Source: an uncultured Eubacteriales bacterium
GTDB taxonomy: Bacteria; Bacillota; Clostridia; Christensenellales; Borkfalkiaceae
NCBI GenBank assembly: GCA_902766475.1
Contig: CACXDQ010000285.1
Location: forward strand, 1-5,530
Length of the DNA stretch: 5,530 bases
Direction: 5' to 3'
Part shown: positions 1 through 5,114 of the stretch, in pieces
Numbering within the stretch: position 1 is the stretch's first letter
Layout: each line of letters starts with the position of its first letter
Program-made: the position numbers and the translations under genes
Notes under the pieces: model-generated
The model's database searches: none
What the model was told of the DNA's origin: nothing
Seen by the model: the letters and a program-made list of their open reading frames with translations, nothing else

Positions 1-27
1 CAAATCTCTTGCCGGAACTCGGCGTTG

Positions 28-714
28 TCAGTTTGCACTGCCGAACATTTCGGCAAACATTCCGTTTAAGGGGTTGTATTCATAGATAAGACCGCCGAGC
101 GGTGCTGCGGAAATATTTTCGTGCATCGTCGTAAGTACAACTTCAATAGAGTGATTTGCAAATTCAGCCGGGGCATCTTCGCCCAAAACGGCATTCTGCT
201 TTCCGTTCTGATTGAGGGCGTGTACGGCGCCGAATACGGCGAGGACGACAGCGCCCAAAATTGCGAAGTTTACAACCGTGCCCAAGATATTGTCGATAAC
301 TCTCCAAGCCGTATATTTTCTGAGCTTAGCGAGAGGAACGGTTATAAATTTCATTATAAGACCGAGCAGATAATAACCAATGATATAGCCGAGGACGAGA
401 GCTAAAATGCCGAAGGGAAGGAAAGCGATGATTTTGAAAATCATGCCGACAACTTCGCTGTCCTGCGTGATAGCGCCGCCGAAAGTGTTGGTAATATTTC
501 CGAAGAAGCTAATTACGCCGTCTTTCATGAACTCGAGCCAACCGAAACTATCCATCAAGAAATACGCACCGACCGCTGCGCCTGCGCCGCAAGCGAAGGA
601 TAAAACGGTGCGGAGTATATTGAATATGAAATGGCCGGTAAAACCTTTTCTGATGCCGAACACGACTATCAGGACCATTATGCCGATCAATATACCGTCT
701 ATGATAAAGTACAT
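28..714 (-). CDS. CvpA-family integral membrane protein
   Basis: This is a 228-residue hydrophobic protein. I see about four membrane segments, near residues 2-20, 34-54, 91-125 (long, perhaps a re-entrant or double pass) and 142-165, then a polar tail of about 60 residues without a helix. The first helix starts with an acidic residue (IID, 4-6) and ends in the motif RKGFTG (22-27). This arrangement is typical of the CvpA family, whose E. coli member was found as a colicin V production factor and is now linked mainly to envelope stress. The segment WRVIDNILGTVVN (137-149) fits the family's second conserved patch. The start is fixed by the position of helix 1, although no well-spaced ribosome binding site precedes it: a run of five G at 727-731 is 12 bases away. 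It lies 104 bases after glnS on the same strand. The family call is moderately sure; the exact function is unknown. The gene is complete. Confidence 0.75.
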   Translation of the reverse strand: MYFIIDGILIGIMVLIVVFGIRKGFTGHFIFNILRTVLSFACGAGAAVGAYFLMDSFGWLEFMKDGVISFFGNITNTFGGAITQDSEVVGMIFKIIAFLPFGILALVLGYIIGYYLLGLIMKFITVPLAKLRKYTAWRVIDNILGTVVNFAILGAVVLAVFGAVHALNQNGKQNAVLGEDAPAEFANHSIEVVLTTMHENISAAPLGGLIYEYNPLNGMFAEMFGSAN

Positions 715-750
715 AACGGAATTATACCCCCGTATAAAATGTCTATTACA

Positions 751-779
751 ATTATAGCCCTTTCCGAGAGAAAAGTCAA
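751..779 (-). promoter_or_regulatory. Promoter of the CvpA-type membrane protein gene
   Basis: Read on the minus strand, TTGACT (774-779, 5 of 6 to consensus) is followed after 17 bases by a perfect TATAAT (751-756). Transcription would start near 744, leaving about 30 bases of leader before the ATG at 714. A second perfect TATAAT (721-726) lies 6 bases before the ATG, but its best -35 candidates are poor: GTAATA at 17 bases or TTGTAA at 19. Confidence 0.7.
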
Positions 780-818
780 TATATTTTTTATAATATTTTA
801 ATAGATATTAAAAATTTC

Positions 819-2462
819 TTACTTTGCGGGCTTAAAACCGTCTTTAAGCGACACTATTTCCGACAAAACGAGCTTGCCGTTTTCGTTTACTTTCTTATAA
901 TAGCCCTTTCTCATTAGCTGGAAGCTCGTGCCTTCTTTTACCTCGGCGAGGTACGGCTCGGCTTTTCCGAAGTAGGAATGAACGCTGTCGTAATTCATTC
1001 TCTCCGAGAAGTCTTGCCCGGGATATTCGGCGTCTTTCAAGAGATAATCGTATTTTCTTATCTCGCAGTCGACAGCCGTCTTTGCGCTTACCCAGTGGAT
1101 AACGCCCTTGACCTTTATTCCGCTCGTGTCGTTGCCGCTTCTCGATTCGGGAACGTAAGAGCAGCGAAGTTCTTTGACGTTGCCCTCTTCGTCGGTGATA
1201 ACGTCGTCGCAATGAATGATATATGCGTTTTTAAGCCTTACGTAGCCGTCTTTTTTGAGCCTGAAATATTTCGGCGGCGGGGCGAGCGAGAAGTCCTCCG
1301 AGTCGATATAAATCTCTTTGGAGAATGTTATTTTTCTCGTCCCGGCGGTTTCGTCGTTGGGGTTTATCTCGAAATCTTCCTCTTCCGACTCTTTGTCGAA
1401 GTTGGTGATAACTACCTTTATAGGCTCGAAAACAGCCATTGCCCTCTCGGCGTGGAGATTGAGATAATCTCTTATAAAATGCTCGAAATAGCTTACTTCT
1501 ATCTCGGAATTAGCCTTTGCTATGCCTATCGCCTCGCAGAAGTTTTTAAGCGCTTCGGCGGGTACGCCCCTCGCTCTCAGCCCCGTCAACGTGGGCATAC
1601 GGGGGTCGTCCCAACCCGTAACCGCCTTGTCCTCGACGAGTTTTTTGAGATAGCGTTTGCTCATGACGGTGTTCGTGATATTGAGCCTTGCGAATTCTAT
1701 CTGCCTCGGCTTGTGTTCGACGCCCGTGTTTTCGATAACCCAGTTATAGAGCGGTCTATGGTCCTCGAATTCGAGCGTACAGAGCGAATGGGTTACCCCT
1801 TGCATAGAGTCGCAAATGGGGTGCGCAAAGTCGTACATCGGGTAGATGCACCACTTGTCGCCCGTCCTGTGATGAGTTGCGTGCAAAACTCTGTAAATTA
1901 CGGGATCACGCATGTTGATATTGGGCGAAGCCATGTCTATTTTCGCCCTCAAAACCTTTTCGCCGTCGCTGAATTTGCCGTCCCTCATAGCTCTGAAAAG
2001 TTCGAGGTTTTCCTCGACGGAACGGTTTCTGTACGGGCTGTTTTTGCCCGGCTCTTTAAGCGTGCCTCTGTTTGCGCTTATCTCATCGGCGCTGAGGTCG
2101 CATACAAACGCCTTCCCGTCCATAATGAGCTTTTCCGCCTTTTCGTAAATCACATCGAAAAAGTCCGACGCATAATGTATTTCGTACCACTTAAAGCCCA
2201 ACCACTCGATATCCGCCTTTATCGCCTCGACGTATTCCGTCTTTTCCTTTGACGGGTTGGTGTCGTCGAAGAAGAGGTTGCAAAGCCCGTTGTATTTCTG
2301 CGCCGTGCCGAAATTCAGGCAGAGCGATTTTGCGTGCCCGACGTGAAGATAACCGTTAGGCTCGGGCGGGAAACGGGTGTGTACCGTCGTTACTTTGCCC
2401 TCTTGCAGTTCTTCGTTTATTATGTCCTCTATAAAGTTGGTGGACTGAATTTCCATATCCAT
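819..2462 (-). CDS. glnS: Glutaminyl-tRNA synthetase (GlnRS)
   Basis: This cytosolic class I aminoacyl-tRNA synthetase charges tRNA-Gln with glutamine using ATP. Its 547 residues compare with 554 in E. coli, and the sequence can be followed against that enzyme end to end from memory. The ATP site carries the HIGH signature as HVGH (40-43) inside PEPNGYLHVGHAKS, and the KMSKS loop as VMSKR (266-270). Family blocks include FDDTNP (65-70), PGKNSPYRNRSVEENL (138-153), LRAKIDMASP (171-180), KWCIYPMYDF (203-212), THSLCTLEF (224-232), WDDPRMPTLTGLR (284-296) and, in the C-terminal anticodon-binding beta-barrels, KGVIHWVSA. The glutaminyl-specific spacing, with no glutamate-type catalytic block, separates it from GltX. 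The start ATG has AAGAGGT at 2469-2475, spaced 6 bases. A second ATG two codons in is less well spaced. Having GlnRS suggests direct Gln-tRNA charging, although GatCAB may also exist elsewhere. No intrinsic terminator is visible after the stop. Confidence 0.97.
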   Translation of the reverse strand: MDMEIQSTNFIEDIINEELQEGKVTTVHTRFPPEPNGYLHVGHAKSLCLNFGTAQKYNGLCNLFFDDTNPSKEKTEYVEAIKADIEWLGFKWYEIHYASDFFDVIYEKAEKLIMDGKAFVCDLSADEISANRGTLKEPGKNSPYRNRSVEENLELFRAMRDGKFSDGEKVLRAKIDMASPNINMRDPVIYRVLHATHHRTGDKWCIYPMYDFAHPICDSMQGVTHSLCTLEFEDHRPLYNWVIENTGVEHKPRQIEFARLNITNTVMSKRYLKKLVEDKAVTGWDDPRMPTLTGLRARGVPAEALKNFCEAIGIAKANSEIEVSYFEHFIRDYLNLHAERAMAVFEPIKVVITNFDKESEEEDFEINPNDETAGTRKITFSKEIYIDSEDFSLAPPPKYFRLKKDGYVRLKNAYIIHCDDVITDEEGNVKELRCSYVPESRSGNDTSGIKVKGVIHWVSAKTAVDCEIRKYDYLLKDAEYPGQDFSERMNYDSVHSYFGKAEPYLAEVKEGTSFQLMRKGYYKKVNENGKLVLSEIVSLKDGFKPAK

Positions 2463-2468
2463 AAACAG

Positions 2469-2475
2469 ACCTCTT
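2469..2475 (-). promoter_or_regulatory. Ribosome binding site of glnS
   Basis: On the minus strand AAGAGGT lies 6 bases before the ATG at 2462. It favours this first ATG over the second one at codon 3, which would be 12 bases away. Confidence 0.7.
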
Positions 2476-2493
2476 ATATTCTTATTATAAACT

Positions 2494-2522
2494 ATTTTAA
2501 CATATAATCAAAAATTTTTCAA
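2494..2522 (-). promoter_or_regulatory. Promoter of glnS
   Basis: On the minus strand TTGAAA (2517-2522) is followed after exactly 17 bases by TAAAAT (2494-2499). A TG one base upstream of the -10 box gives an extended -10 element (TGTTAAAAT). Predicted start is near 2487, giving a leader of about 25 bases that contains the glnS ribosome binding site. A nearby TATAAT (2484-2489) has no good -35 partner. No T-box or other long leader element fits in this short leader. Confidence 0.75.
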
Positions 2523-2559
2523 TTATTTAAAGGCGGTTGAGGTAAATAAAGTCAGTCGC

Positions 2560-2588
2560 TTGACAAATTTAAGTAAAAAATGTATCAT
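2560..2588 (+). promoter_or_regulatory. Promoter of the phosphoesterase-fumarase operon, placed for a leaderless mRNA
   Basis: A perfect -35 TTGACA (2560-2565) is followed after 17 bases by TATCAT (2583-2588, 5 of 6). The expected transcription start, about 7 bases past the -10 box, is 2594-2596, on or just before the ATG at 2596. It is divergent from the glnS promoter, with 37 bases between the two -35 boxes. That gap shows no clear operator palindrome. Confidence 0.75.
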
Positions 2589-2595
2589 TTAAAGT

Positions 2596-3315
2596 ATGAA
2601 AATCACCGAGTATAATTTAAACAAGGGGATGAATAAGCTCGTCGCCGTGATAACCGACCTTCACGACAGCGAGCCGAGCGGAATTTTAAAAAGTTTAAGC
2701 GCACGCCGCCCGGACGTGATTTGCATCGTGGGCGACTTCGTGCATAAAGACAGGCTCAAAAAATCGCCCAACGCAATGAAGTTGTTGGAAAATTGCCCGA
2801 AAATTGCGTCGACGGTCGTTTCTCTCGGCAATCACGAGAAATTTATGTGCGGCGGCGAAACGTCGGATATCAAAAAGACGGGCGCCGTTCTTTTAAACAA
2901 TTCGTCGGCTAATATTTCGGGGATAAATTTCGGAGGGCTTACCTCGTTCGAGTACAGAAATAAGCTTGACGATGACGACGGTAAGAGGATAACCGCCGCA
3001 AAAATCGGCGGAATGGCTTGGGTGAAGAGGTTTTGCGCCTTAAAAGGCTTTAAAATTTTACTCTGCCACCACCCCGAATATTACCCCGAATTTCTCAAAG
3101 ACGCTGCCGTCGACCTCATCTTTTCCGGGCATGCGCACGGCGGACAGATACGCCTTTTCGGGCGAGGGTTGTTTGCGCCGGGGCAGGGCGTTTTGCCAAA
3201 ATATACACGGGGCGTTTACGACGGAAAACTCGTTGTCGGGGCGGGGCTTGCAAATACCGTAAAGCCCGTTCCGAGGCTTTTTAACAGTAGGGAACTAATT
3301 TACGTTCATATTTGA
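2596..3315 (+). CDS. Calcineurin-like metallophosphoesterase, YkuE type
   Basis: This 239-residue protein has the full two-metal phosphoesterase signature in order: D21 and H23 (TDLHD), G46-D47 (GDFVH), G78-N79-H80-E81 (GNHE), H158/H159 (CHHPE) and G178-H179-A-H181 (SGHAHGGQIRL). All expected metal ligands are present, so it should be an active hydrolase. The pattern SGHAHGGQIRL followed by a PKYTRG-type block is typical of the YkuE branch. B. subtilis YkuE is about 286 residues and exported; this one has no signal peptide or membrane helix and should be cytosolic. The true substrate cannot be read from the sequence. The ATG at 2596 is chosen because residues 1-20 match the family's first strand. 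There is no Shine-Dalgarno sequence in front, which fits a leaderless transcript. Met12 is directly abutted by AAGGGG with no spacing, so it is a poor alternative start. It heads an operon with the fumarase genes. Confidence 0.9.
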   Translation: MKITEYNLNKGMNKLVAVITDLHDSEPSGILKSLSARRPDVICIVGDFVHKDRLKKSPNAMKLLENCPKIASTVVSLGNHEKFMCGGETSDIKKTGAVLLNNSSANISGINFGGLTSFEYRNKLDDDDGKRITAAKIGGMAWVKRFCALKGFKILLCHHPEYYPEFLKDAAVDLIFSGHAHGGQIRLFGRGLFAPGQGVLPKYTRGVYDGKLVVGAGLANTVKPVPRLFNSRELIYVHI

Positions 3316-3320
3316 TTTTT

Positions 3321-3324
3321 GAGG
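3321..3324 (+). promoter_or_regulatory. Ribosome binding site deciding the fumarase alpha start
   Basis: GAGG is followed by ATAAA and then the ATG at 3330, a spacing of 5 bases. This supports 3330 rather than the in-frame TTG at 3312, which overlaps the previous stop codon and has no ribosome binding site. Confidence 0.75.
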
Positions 3325-3329
3325 ATAAA

Positions 3330-4166
3330 ATGAGAATTATTGACACTAAACAGATTGAAGAATTGGTCTATTCGCTCGCATTGAAGGCGGGCGTCAAGAT
3401 GACTGAGCCGTGCGCCGCCGCTTTAAAAAAAGCGTGCGATATAGAAGAGGGGGCGGCGAAATTCGCCCTCGAAACCATTCTCGAAAACAAGGACGTGGCT
3501 TTTAAAGAGAAGATGCCCGTCTGCCAGGATACGGGCATGGCGGTCGTGATCATGGAGATAGGGCAAGACGTTCACTTCGTGGGCGAGCTTTTGTCGGACG
3601 CAATAAACGAGGGCGTGAGGAGAGCTTATAAAGACGGCTATTTCCGCAAGTCCGTATGCGATCCCATAACGAGGGTAAATACGGGCGACAATACCCCGGC
3701 GGCGATCCACACCGAAATTGTCGGCGGCGACAAGGTGAGGATAACCTTTTTGCCCAAGGGATTCGGCAGCGAGAACATGAGCGCACATTATATGCTTACC
3801 CCGTCGCAAGGCGTCGAGGGCATTATAGACAGCATTGTCGAAACGGTGAGAAAGGCAGGCTCCCGTCCGTGTCCGCCCGTGTACGTCGGCGTGGGTATAG
3901 GCGGAAATTTCGATACGAGTGCATTTCTCGCAAAAAAGGCGCTTTTAAAGGACGTCGGATATGAAAACGAGCGTGAGGATATACGCAAAATAGAGCGTGA
4001 GGCGCTTAAAAGAATAAACGAACTCGGCATAGGCGCACAGGGCTTCGGCGGCAAGGTTACCGCCCTCGGCGTTTCGTGCGAGGTCGCCCCCACGCATATC
4101 GCCGGGCTTCCCGTCGCCGTCAATATCCAATGCCATTGCATAAGGTGCGAAAAGGGGGAGATCTGA
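3330..4166 (+). CDS. Class I fumarate hydratase, alpha subunit (FumA/TtdA-type N-terminal domain)
   Basis: This 278-residue subunit carries the [4Fe-4S] cluster of a two-subunit class I hydro-lyase, which reversibly adds water to fumarate to give malate in the cytosol. The likely cluster cysteines are C65 (CQDTGM), C181 (RPCPPVYVG) and C268 (NIQCH). Their spacing (116 and 87) is close to that of single-chain E. coli FumA (119 and 94). Other family blocks are VNTGDNTPAAIH (117-128), LPKGFGSENMS (141-151), VGVGIGG (186-192) and GIGAQGFGGK (233-242). The start is ATG 3330; a longer reading from TTG 3312 lacks a ribosome binding site. It follows the phosphoesterase by 14 bases and precedes the beta subunit by 1 base, so the two are cotranscribed and probably translationally coupled. 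L(+)-tartrate dehydratase alpha (TtdA) is close in sequence. Fumarase is preferred because that is the common role in Clostridia, but the sequence alone does not exclude the other. Clusters of this type are oxygen-labile. Confidence 0.92.
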   Translation: MRIIDTKQIEELVYSLALKAGVKMTEPCAAALKKACDIEEGAAKFALETILENKDVAFKEKMPVCQDTGMAVVIMEIGQDVHFVGELLSDAINEGVRRAYKDGYFRKSVCDPITRVNTGDNTPAAIHTEIVGGDKVRITFLPKGFGSENMSAHYMLTPSQGVEGIIDSIVETVRKAGSRPCPPVYVGVGIGGNFDTSAFLAKKALLKDVGYENEREDIRKIEREALKRINELGIGAQGFGGKVTALGVSCEVAPTHIAGLPVAVNIQCHCIRCEKGEI

Positions 4167-4167
4167 T

Positions 4168-4698
4168 ATGAAAAAACTCAATTTACCCCTCACGAAAGAG
4201 GATATTTTAAGCTTGCACGCAGGCGACCCCGTGCTTTTGTCGGGAGTGATTTTAACGGCGAGAGATTGCGCTCACAGAAGAATTTTCGAGTGTTTGGATA
4301 GGGGTGAAAAGCTCCCGTTCGATATAGAGGGCGCAACGATATATTACGCAGGGCCGTGCCCGGCAAAACCCGGAATGGCGAGCGGAAGTTGCGGACCTAC
4401 CACTTCCGCAAGAATGAACGTCTTTGCACCCCGTCTTTATGACCTCGGGCTAAATTCGGCAATAGGTAAGGGCGAGATGAGCGAAGAGGTAAAGAGCGCT
4501 CTCGTCAAAAATCGCTGTTGCTACTTTGCGGCGGTGGGCGGTGCGGGCGCACTTTACGGCAAGGCGATCAAAAAGAGCGAGTGTATTGCTTTTCCCGACC
4601 TTTTAAGCGAGGCGGTATATAGGCTCGAAGTGGTCGATTTCCCCGTCGTCGTCGCAATGGACGCTTACGGTAATTCGATATACAAAAACGGGAAATAA
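4168..4698 (+). CDS. Class I fumarate hydratase, beta subunit (TtdB-type C-terminal domain)
   Basis: This 176-residue partner of the upstream alpha subunit corresponds to the C-terminal half of single-chain class I fumarases and completes the active site. Visible blocks are GDPVLLSGVILTARDCAHRR (19-38), with the catalytic-region Arg32 and the AH pair, YYAGPCPAKPG (59-69), the substrate-binding SGSCGPTTSARM (72-83) with Thr78/Thr79 and Arg82, and IGKG (99-102) with Lys101. The C-terminal AVYRLEVVDFPVVVAMDAYGNSIY matches the family. By comparison with the Leishmania fumarase, Arg32, Thr78, Arg82 and Lys101 are the likely substrate contacts (from memory, not aligned). The ATG lies 1 base after the alpha stop, with AAGGGGGAG at 4152-4160 spaced 7 bases, a strong site inside the alpha coding end. 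Length is normal for stand-alone beta subunits. The alternative is tartrate dehydratase beta. Confidence 0.92.
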   Translation: MKKLNLPLTKEDILSLHAGDPVLLSGVILTARDCAHRRIFECLDRGEKLPFDIEGATIYYAGPCPAKPGMASGSCGPTTSARMNVFAPRLYDLGLNSAIGKGEMSEEVKSALVKNRCCYFAAVGGAGALYGKAIKKSECIAFPDLLSEAVYRLEVVDFPVVVAMDAYGNSIYKNGK

Positions 4699-4717
4699 GG
4701 GGCTATAAGTCGATTAT

Positions 4718-4746
4718 CTGACTTTTTTCGCCATAAGCGATATAAT
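4718..4746 (+). promoter_or_regulatory. Possible promoter just after the fumarase genes
   Basis: CTGACT (4718-4723, 4 of 6) and a perfect TATAAT (4741-4746) are separated by 17 bases. A start near 4753 would make an RNA of about 65 bases ending at the strong hairpin at 4784-4813. This could be real, or a chance match in AT-rich DNA. Confidence 0.35.
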
Positions 4747-4757
4747 GTTAAGCCTTT

Positions 4758-4783
4758 AAACGGGCGTTATTACTCCGTTTTTT
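4758..4783 (+). terminator. Weak terminator-like hairpin after the fumarase operon
   Basis: AAACGGG (4758-4764) pairs with TCCGTTT (4774-4780), seven pairs including one G-U, around a 9-base loop. It is followed by TTT, so the right arm plus tail gives six T in a row (4778-4783). The stem is weak, and it stands just before the much stronger hairpin at 4784. Confidence 0.35.
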
Positions 4784-4819
4784 GCGGCGGCTTGCAAGAA
4801 AGCAAGCCGCCGCAATTTT
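4784..4819 (+). terminator. Intrinsic terminator of the phosphoesterase-fumarase operon
   Basis: A perfect 12-base-pair GC-rich stem (GCGGCGGCTTGC, 4784-4795, with its complement 4802-4813) closes a 6-base loop AAGAAA. Two further T-A pairs extend it outward. AATTTT follows, a short U tract. The minus strand has an A tract rather than a T tract after the stem, so it should act only on plus-strand transcripts. It lies 85 bases after the beta subunit stop. Confidence 0.75.
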
Positions 4820-4826
4820 GTAACGC

Positions 4827-4844
4827 TATATATAGCTATATATA
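4827..4844. repeat. 18-base AT-rich perfect palindrome
   Basis: TATATATAGCTATATATA is self-complementary around AGCT (4834-4837). It lies between the fumarase terminator and the rpsL promoters, about 70-130 bases upstream of the -35 boxes. It could be a protein site or just low-complexity sequence. Between here and 4914 I see no gene or other clear element. Confidence 0.35.
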
Positions 4845-4914
4845 TTATATTATTGTCGTAACGGCGTGTTGCGGACATAAAATTGCCCCGAAAACTCTTT
4901 TTAAGACAAAATTA

Positions 4915-4943
4915 TTGACAAAATGTATAAAAATATGTAAAAA
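4915..4943 (+). promoter_or_regulatory. Possible upstream second promoter of rpsL
   Basis: A perfect TTGACA (4915-4920) is followed after 17 bases by a weak TAAAAA (4938-4943, 4 of 6). Another pairing in the same stretch is AAGACA (4903-4908) with TATAAA (4926-4931) at 17 bases. Either would add about 45-60 bases to the rpsL leader. Tandem promoters are common for ribosomal protein operons. Confidence 0.4.
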
Positions 4944-4957
4944 CCCCTTTCAAAATC

Positions 4958-4987
4958 TTGACAAAAGTGTTTTGTTTCGTTTATAAT
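4958..4987 (+). promoter_or_regulatory. Main promoter of rpsL (str operon)
   Basis: Perfect TTGACA (4958-4963) and perfect TATAAT (4982-4987) are separated by 18 bases, with A/T-rich DNA upstream that could act as an UP element. Predicted start is near 4994, giving a leader of about 120 bases before the rpsL ATG. Both boxes being consensus fits a highly expressed ribosomal gene. Confidence 0.9.
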
Positions 4988-4991
4988 TTAA

Positions 4992-5040
4992 GCAGTATGG
5001 TATCGCCTTAGGGGTATTATGCCCAAAATCAAGGCGCTGT
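4992..5040 (+). promoter_or_regulatory. Structured 5' leader hairpin of rpsL
   Basis: CGCCTT (5004-5009) pairs perfectly with AAGGCG (5031-5036). Outside it, GCAG (4992-4995) can pair with CTGT (5037-5040, one G-U) across an 8-base bulge on the 5' side only. Inside, GGG (5012-5014) can pair with CCC (5022-5024). A bulged stem at the very 5' end of a ribosomal protein mRNA is a usual place for autoregulation. I do not recognise a named leader family, and the fold was made by eye. Confidence 0.4.
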
Positions 5041-5063
5041 ACGGCTTATTTCGCTTTCTTTAA
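5019..5063 (+). CDS. Possible 14-residue leader peptide upstream of rpsL
   Basis: An ATG at 5019 opens a 14-codon frame encoding MPKIKALYGLFRFL, ending at TAA (5061-5063). AGGGG at 5010-5014 lies 4 bases before the ATG, a short but possible ribosome binding site. It can be hidden in the GGG/CCC pairing of the leader hairpin. The stop codon overlaps the first bases of the hairpin at 5062-5081, an arrangement like attenuation leaders. Such a short frame can easily be chance, and there is no run of one codon type. It is listed as a hypothesis. Confidence 0.2.
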   Translation: MPKIKALYGLFRFL

Positions 5064-5082
5064 ACGGGTTAGGGTCCGTTTT
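5062..5082 (+). promoter_or_regulatory. Terminator-like (attenuator?) hairpin in the rpsL leader
   Basis: AAACGGG (5062-5068) pairs with TCCGTTT (5075-5081), seven pairs with one G-U, around the 6-base loop TTAGGG. It is followed by a single further T before C, so the T run is only four. Too weak to be a full terminator by eye, but it would form 20 bases upstream of the rpsL ribosome binding site and could cause pausing or partial termination. Confidence 0.35.
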
Positions 5083-5101
5083 CAGAATATTCCATCAATA
5101 T

Positions 5102-5109
5102 AAGGAGGT
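5102..5109 (+). promoter_or_regulatory. Consensus ribosome binding site of rpsL
   Basis: AAGGAGGT is an almost full complement of the 16S rRNA 3' end. The AGGAGG core ends 6 bases before the ATG at 5115. It is by far the strongest site in the window and stands outside the leader hairpins, suggesting high constitutive translation. Confidence 0.9.
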
Positions 5110-5114
5110 AAAAA

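Noticed and set aside
121..757. Plus-strand frames across the CvpA-type gene
   Set aside because: The minus-strand protein has a regular membrane pattern and a promoter; the plus-strand translations do not.
786..812. Terminator between glnS and the membrane protein gene
   Set aside because: On the minus strand only a six-pair all-AT stem (TAATAT/ATATTA) can form, followed by A rather than T residues.
978..2252. Long open frame of 424 codons on the plus strand
   Set aside because: It lies wholly antisense to glnS, which is certain from its motifs. The frame is open because glnS rarely uses codons whose complements are stops. The translation resembles no family and has no ribosome binding site.
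2503..2508. Plus-strand TATAAT upstream of the phosphoesterase
   Set aside because: No usable -35 lies 16-18 bases upstream, and it overlaps the spacer of the glnS promoter. The 2560-2588 promoter is far better.
2629..2631. Internal Met12 as the phosphoesterase start
   Set aside because: The AAGGGG touches the ATG with no spacer, and residues 1-12 fit the family's first strand.
3312..3329. Longer start for the fumarase alpha subunit at TTG
   Set aside because: The TTG overlaps the previous stop and lacks a ribosome binding site. ATG 3330 has GAGG at 5 bases, and the family N-terminus begins there.
3423..4141. Several minus-strand frames within the fumarase alpha gene
   Set aside because: They are complements of a clear coding gene, rich in Arg/Pro/Ser as expected of shadows, with no start signals.
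4792..4986. 64-codon frame between the fumarase genes and rpsL
   Set aside because: It begins in the terminator loop region, runs through the AT palindrome and both promoters, and its translation is low-complexity with no ribosome binding site.
5067..5076. Telomere-like GGGTTAGGGT in the rpsL leader
   Set aside because: A single copy in a bacterial leader, explained by the hairpin loop and stem; no repeat array.
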